Positions 61,421-64,000 of a stretch of 64,000 bases of DNA are shown one piece after another (position 1 is the first letter of the stretch; each line of letters opens with the position of its first letter). The position numbers and the translations under genes were made by a program. Source of the DNA: Myroides sp. NP-2 (lineage in GTDB: Bacteria; Bacteroidota; Bacteroidia; Flavobacteriales; Flavobacteriaceae); the NCBI RefSeq assembly GCF_014145665.1, contig NZ_JACHTD010000013.1, positions 1 through 64,000 on the forward strand, in the 5' to 3' direction. The notes under the pieces were generated by a model. The model did no database searches. It saw only the letters and a program-made list of their open reading frames with translations, and was not told where the DNA came from.

Positions 61421-62770
61421 TTAATACGCTTTTTCTTCTCCTTTAAAAACGTTGTAAACCGTGAGGTAAATAATTTTGAGATCCAAAAAGATCGACCAAT
61501 TTTCAAGGTAGAATAAGTCGTATTTAAAGCGATTGATAATATCGCGATCATTTTCTATTTCACCGCGATAGCCGTGTGTTTGAGCCATTCCGGTGATGCC
61601 TGGTTTGACAAGATGGCGCAACATGAATCGGTTCACGCGTTTGGAGTACATTTTGGTGTGTACCACCATATGGGGACGAGGTCCGACGATGGACATATTG
61701 CCCAAAAAAACGTTGATAAACTGTGGGAACTCATCCAAACTCGTTTTTCGCAAAAAAGTTCCAATTTTTGTAATTCGCTGATCATTTCGCGTCGCTTGTT
61801 CGCGATCGCGATCCGCATTCAGATGCATGGATCTAAACTTATAGCACCAAAACTCTTCGTCGTTTAAACCCGTTCTCTTTTGTTTAAAGAATACAGGGCC
61901 TTTGGACTCTCTTTTAATTAAGAAAGCTACTAAGGGAACCAACCACGATAGAATAAACACAATGACTAACGTAGAAAAAACCAGGTCAAACAAGCGTTTT
62001 ACCAACTGGTTATACGGCTTGTCTAAAGGAATTACTCTCCTTGGTACTACTGGGATTAGATCGTAGTATTCTAGAGACAAATTGTGATTTAATATATCCT
62101 TTTGCGTGGGAATATAACTTACCGTAATCATATTGTTGTCGGCAAACTCCAAAATAGCCAAGAAATTTTTCTCTTTGGTAAAAGAAAATTGCATAAAAAT
62201 CTCGTCTACTTGATGTTGTGAAAGGTATTGTTTCAAGTCTTCCAAGCTTGCATCTTCCAATGTAAAGAAGTGATTGACAATGCGGTAACCTAGATCTTTC
62301 CTTTTCAACAAAACCTTTTTTAAGTCACAGATTTCCTTTTCACTGCCCAATAAGACAATATTTCTAAAGTTACCTCCTAAAAATTTTCTGATGTACTTCA
62401 AAAGGAAGAAAATAGTAAATTTTACCGTACAAATAACCACAAAAATAGAAATACAGTATCCCATTAGATCGTTTATTTCGGCAAATCGATCGAAAACACC
62501 GTTATAAGAGGCTACTAAAATAAATTGAAAGAAGAACTGTTTGCACACTTTTTCCGCCATGCTCACCAGTTTGGTATGTCGATATACCTCGTAATAGTCG
62601 CTTAATACCGCAGCGATTATCCATCCGATAGACAAGACAATATGGAATAGGTAATGCCCCTCAGAGGTTGTGGAGAACCAAACCTGAGCGAGTACATTAA
62701 TTGCTATTAAATCTATACACGTCGTAAGTGGACGTAGTAAGTAAGAATATCTACCTGCTTTTTTACTCAT
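61421..62770 (-). CDS. Polyprenyl-phosphate sugar phosphotransferase (exopolysaccharide initiation)
   Basis: This 449-residue inner-membrane enzyme of the WcaJ/CpsE type transfers a sugar 1-phosphate, probably glucose or galactose, to undecaprenyl phosphate and so starts polysaccharide synthesis. Four to five N-terminal helices are followed by a CoA-binding-like middle domain. The C-terminal catalytic domain (~250-449) shows KRLFDLVFSTLVIVF, KQKRTGLNDEEFWCYKFRSM, LRKTSLDEFPQFINVF and MSIVGPRP (key Asp-Glu and Arg). The ATG at 62770 overlaps the stop of the preceding gene in TGATG, so translation is coupled. Confidence 0.9.
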   Translation of the reverse strand: MSKKAGRYSYLLRPLTTCIDLIAINVLAQVWFSTTSEGHYLFHIVLSIGWIIAAVLSDYYEVYRHTKLVSMAEKVCKQFFFQFILVASYNGVFDRFAEINDLMGYCISIFVVICTVKFTIFFLLKYIRKFLGGNFRNIVLLGSEKEICDLKKVLLKRKDLGYRIVNHFFTLEDASLEDLKQYLSQHQVDEIFMQFSFTKEKNFLAILEFADNNMITVSYIPTQKDILNHNLSLEYYDLIPVVPRRVIPLDKPYNQLVKRLFDLVFSTLVIVFILSWLVPLVAFLIKRESKGPVFFKQKRTGLNDEEFWCYKFRSMHLNADRDREQATRNDQRITKIGTFLRKTSLDEFPQFINVFLGNMSIVGPRPHMVVHTKMYSKRVNRFMLRHLVKPGITGMAQTHGYRGEIENDRDIINRFKYDLFYLENWSIFLDLKIIYLTVYNVFKGEEKAY

Positions 62771-63753
62771 CAATAAATGTAGTTAGAAAAATCTTTGTGT
62801 TCTTCGCGCGCTAGATCCTCTTTTGAAAAGGATTTAAAATAAGCTAGGGTGCGTTTCATCCCTTCTGTACGATCAACTTTGGGTGACCATCCAAGTATAT
62901 TTTTGGCTTTGCTTATATCAGGACAACGCTGTAAAGGATCATTTATTGGCAACTCCTTAAAAATTATTTTTTGGTCGCTATTCGTCAATCGGATAATTTC
63001 TTGTGCGAAATCCAAAATAGTAATTTCGTCAGGATTGCCTATGTTTACGGGCAAATTATAATCCGAAAGTAGCAAGCGATAGATTCCTTCTACTTGGTCG
63101 TCTACATAACAGAAAGAGCGCGTTTGGCTTCCGTCGCCAAAAACAGTTAAGTGCTCTCCTCTTAATGCTTGTCCAATGAATGCGGGGATTACTCTTCCGT
63201 CATTTAATCGCATTCTAGGTCCATAAGTATTAAAAATGCGAACAATTCGCGTTTCTAAGCCGTGAAAGGTATGGTATGCCATGGTAATCGACTCTTGAAA
63301 ACGCTTAGCTTCGTCATACACCCCTCTGGGTCCAATGCTATTGACATTGCCATAATACTCTTCGGTTTGTGGGTGAATCAACGGATCTCCGTACACTTCA
63401 GACGTAGAAGCAATCAAAATGCGGGCCTTTTTTACACGTGCCAATCCCAATAAATTATGGGTTCCCAACGATCCGACTTTTAATGTCTGAATAGGAATTT
63501 TTAAATAATCAATCGGGCTTGCAGGCGATGCGAAATGAAGAATATAATCCAACTCTCCAGGTACGTGAACAAACTTAGTTACGTCGTGGTGATAGAACTC
63601 GAAATGAGCTTCTGCAAACAAATGTTCAATATTCTTTAGATCACCCGTAATTAAATTGTCCATGCCGATGACATAAAATCCTTCCGCAAGAAAGCGATCA
63701 CATAAATGGGATCCTAAAAAACCCGCTGCACCTGTTATTAAAATTCGTTTCAT
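62770..63753 (-). CDS. UDP-glucuronate decarboxylase-type SDR enzyme
   Basis: This 327-residue NAD-dependent extended SDR has the cofactor motif [12 protein letters not shown] (residues 5-16) and catalytic Tyr-Lys in [12 protein letters not shown] (Y-x-x-x-K). The family-typical [20 protein letters not shown] and [15 protein letters not shown] blocks follow. This set matches UDP-glucuronate decarboxylase (making UDP-xylose), with dTDP-glucose dehydratase as the alternative. An ATG three codons earlier (63762) also exists. It provides a nucleotide sugar for the polysaccharide locus and is coupled to the phosphotransferase by a one-base overlap. Confidence 0.87.
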   Translation of the reverse strand: MKRILITGAAGFLGSHLCDRFLAEGFYVIGMDNLITGDLKNIEHLFAEAHFEFYHHDVTKFVHVPGELDYILHFASPASPIDYLKIPIQTLKVGSLGTHNLLGLARVKKARILIASTSEVYGDPLIHPQTEEYYGNVNSIGPRGVYDEAKRFQESITMAYHTFHGLETRIVRIFNTYGPRMRLNDGRVIPAFIGQALRGEHLTVFGDGSQTRSFCYVDDQVEGIYRLLLSDYNLPVNIGNPDEITILDFAQEIIRLTNSDQKIIFKELPINDPLQRCPDISKAKNILGWSPKVDRTEGMKRTLAYFKSFSKEDLAREEHKDFSNYIY

Positions 63754-63843
63754 CCTATACATTCATTTCCAAACAAAGTTAAGGAACTTTCTTTATCTAG
63801 AGAATTGTTCCTTGTCGATTTTACAAATCTTAAATAAATAAAC

Positions 63844-63851
63844 TAAATTTG
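63844..63851 (+). promoter_or_regulatory. Promoter -7 box of the truncated glycosyltransferase gene
   Basis: TAAATTTG matches TAnnTTTG, 22 bases before the ATG at 63874. Confidence 0.5.
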
Positions 63852-63873
63852 TCTTTATAAATTTAGATTGCTA

Positions 63874-64000
63874 ATGCGAATTATCCATATTGTAGAATCT
63901 TTTGGTGGCGGGGTGTATTCCTATTTTAAAGATTTGGCTTTGTTTTTTAGCCAACATACTCAAATTGAAACCTATATTGTCTATAGCAATAAAAGAAAGG
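63874..64000 (+). CDS. Glycosyltransferase, N-terminal part (cut by window end)
   Basis: The frame is open from the ATG to the last base (42 codons). It reads M-R-I-I-H-I-V-E-S-F-G-G-G-V-Y-S-Y-F-K-D-L, a GT4/GT-B type start in which the glycine loop G-G-G-V follows the first strand. It diverges from the SDR gene and fits the exopolysaccharide locus. The family is inferred from the N-terminus only. Confidence 0.65.
   Translation, partial: MRIIHIVESFGGGVYSYFKDLALFFSQHTQIETYIVYSNKRK

Overview
The window is a low-GC chromosomal segment of a member of the phylum Bacteroidota, most likely family Flavobacteriaceae (Myroides- or Flavobacterium-like). The evidence is: repeated promoter -7 boxes of the form TAnnTTTG; lipoproteins with C-S-S-D-D-type lipoboxes; the Bacteroidota-type arginine operon with an acylated-ornithine carbamoyltransferase; a complete Bat (aerotolerance) operon; and several families known mainly from flavobacteria (DUF4292, DUF4286, DUF4254, DUF5686, DUF6427, DUF6341). 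The genus is inferred from gene content only.

Layout. 1-3680 is an accessory, strongly AT-rich, decayed stretch beside a tRNA-Asn gene. It holds the C-terminal end of a polymerase-like gene, an (AAT)n microsatellite, one intact small secreted protein and at least three broken small genes. 3681-26717 is ordinary core genome: tRNA-Asn, rseP, serS, rsmA, mgtE, a phosphoglycerate-dehydrogenase-like gene, an OlsF-like acyltransferase, exonuclease III, an OmpA-like lipoprotein, an MscS channel, xseA/xseB, dut, a sugar-nucleotide transferase, a DUF4292 lipoprotein with an EnvC-like protein, 3-hydroxyanthranilate dioxygenase, an ALDH7 dehydrogenase, and an AlbA_2 / PPP-phosphatase pair. 26885-35900 is the Bat operon (moxR, DUF58, a BatD-like membrane protein, batA-batE). 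35897-45691 holds cvpA, pheS, a large DUF5686 outer-membrane protein, a PadR-controlled cassette of four paralogous small membrane proteins, a PaaE-like reductase and a lipoprotein. 45753-53969 is an eight-gene arginine operon on the minus strand (GNAT, argG, argC, argD, argF', argB, argE, argH). 54473-61323 holds a repeat-bearing lipoprotein, apt, a GT9 glycosyltransferase, DUF4254, upp, DUF6427, DUF6341 and purD. 61421-64000 is the edge of an exopolysaccharide locus.

Most notable reading. Ahead of the arginine operon, at 54127-54234 on the minus strand, lies an unannotated 35-codon ORF. It has its own flavobacterial promoter and ends in STSRSSRSRA, with all three Arg codons the uncommon CGG. 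I read it as an arginine-sensing leader peptide. I could not find a convincing intrinsic terminator after it, so the mechanism is open. In the same operon ArgF' carries Ala at position 90, the position reported to separate succinyl- from acetyl-ornithine carbamoyltransferases. A 21-bp perfect palindrome overlaps the padR promoter, and a bipartite inverted repeat overlaps the ALDH7 promoter region; both are candidate operators.

Limits: everything is read by eye. Promoters are single-motif matches. Domain assignments come from recognised motifs and not from a search.
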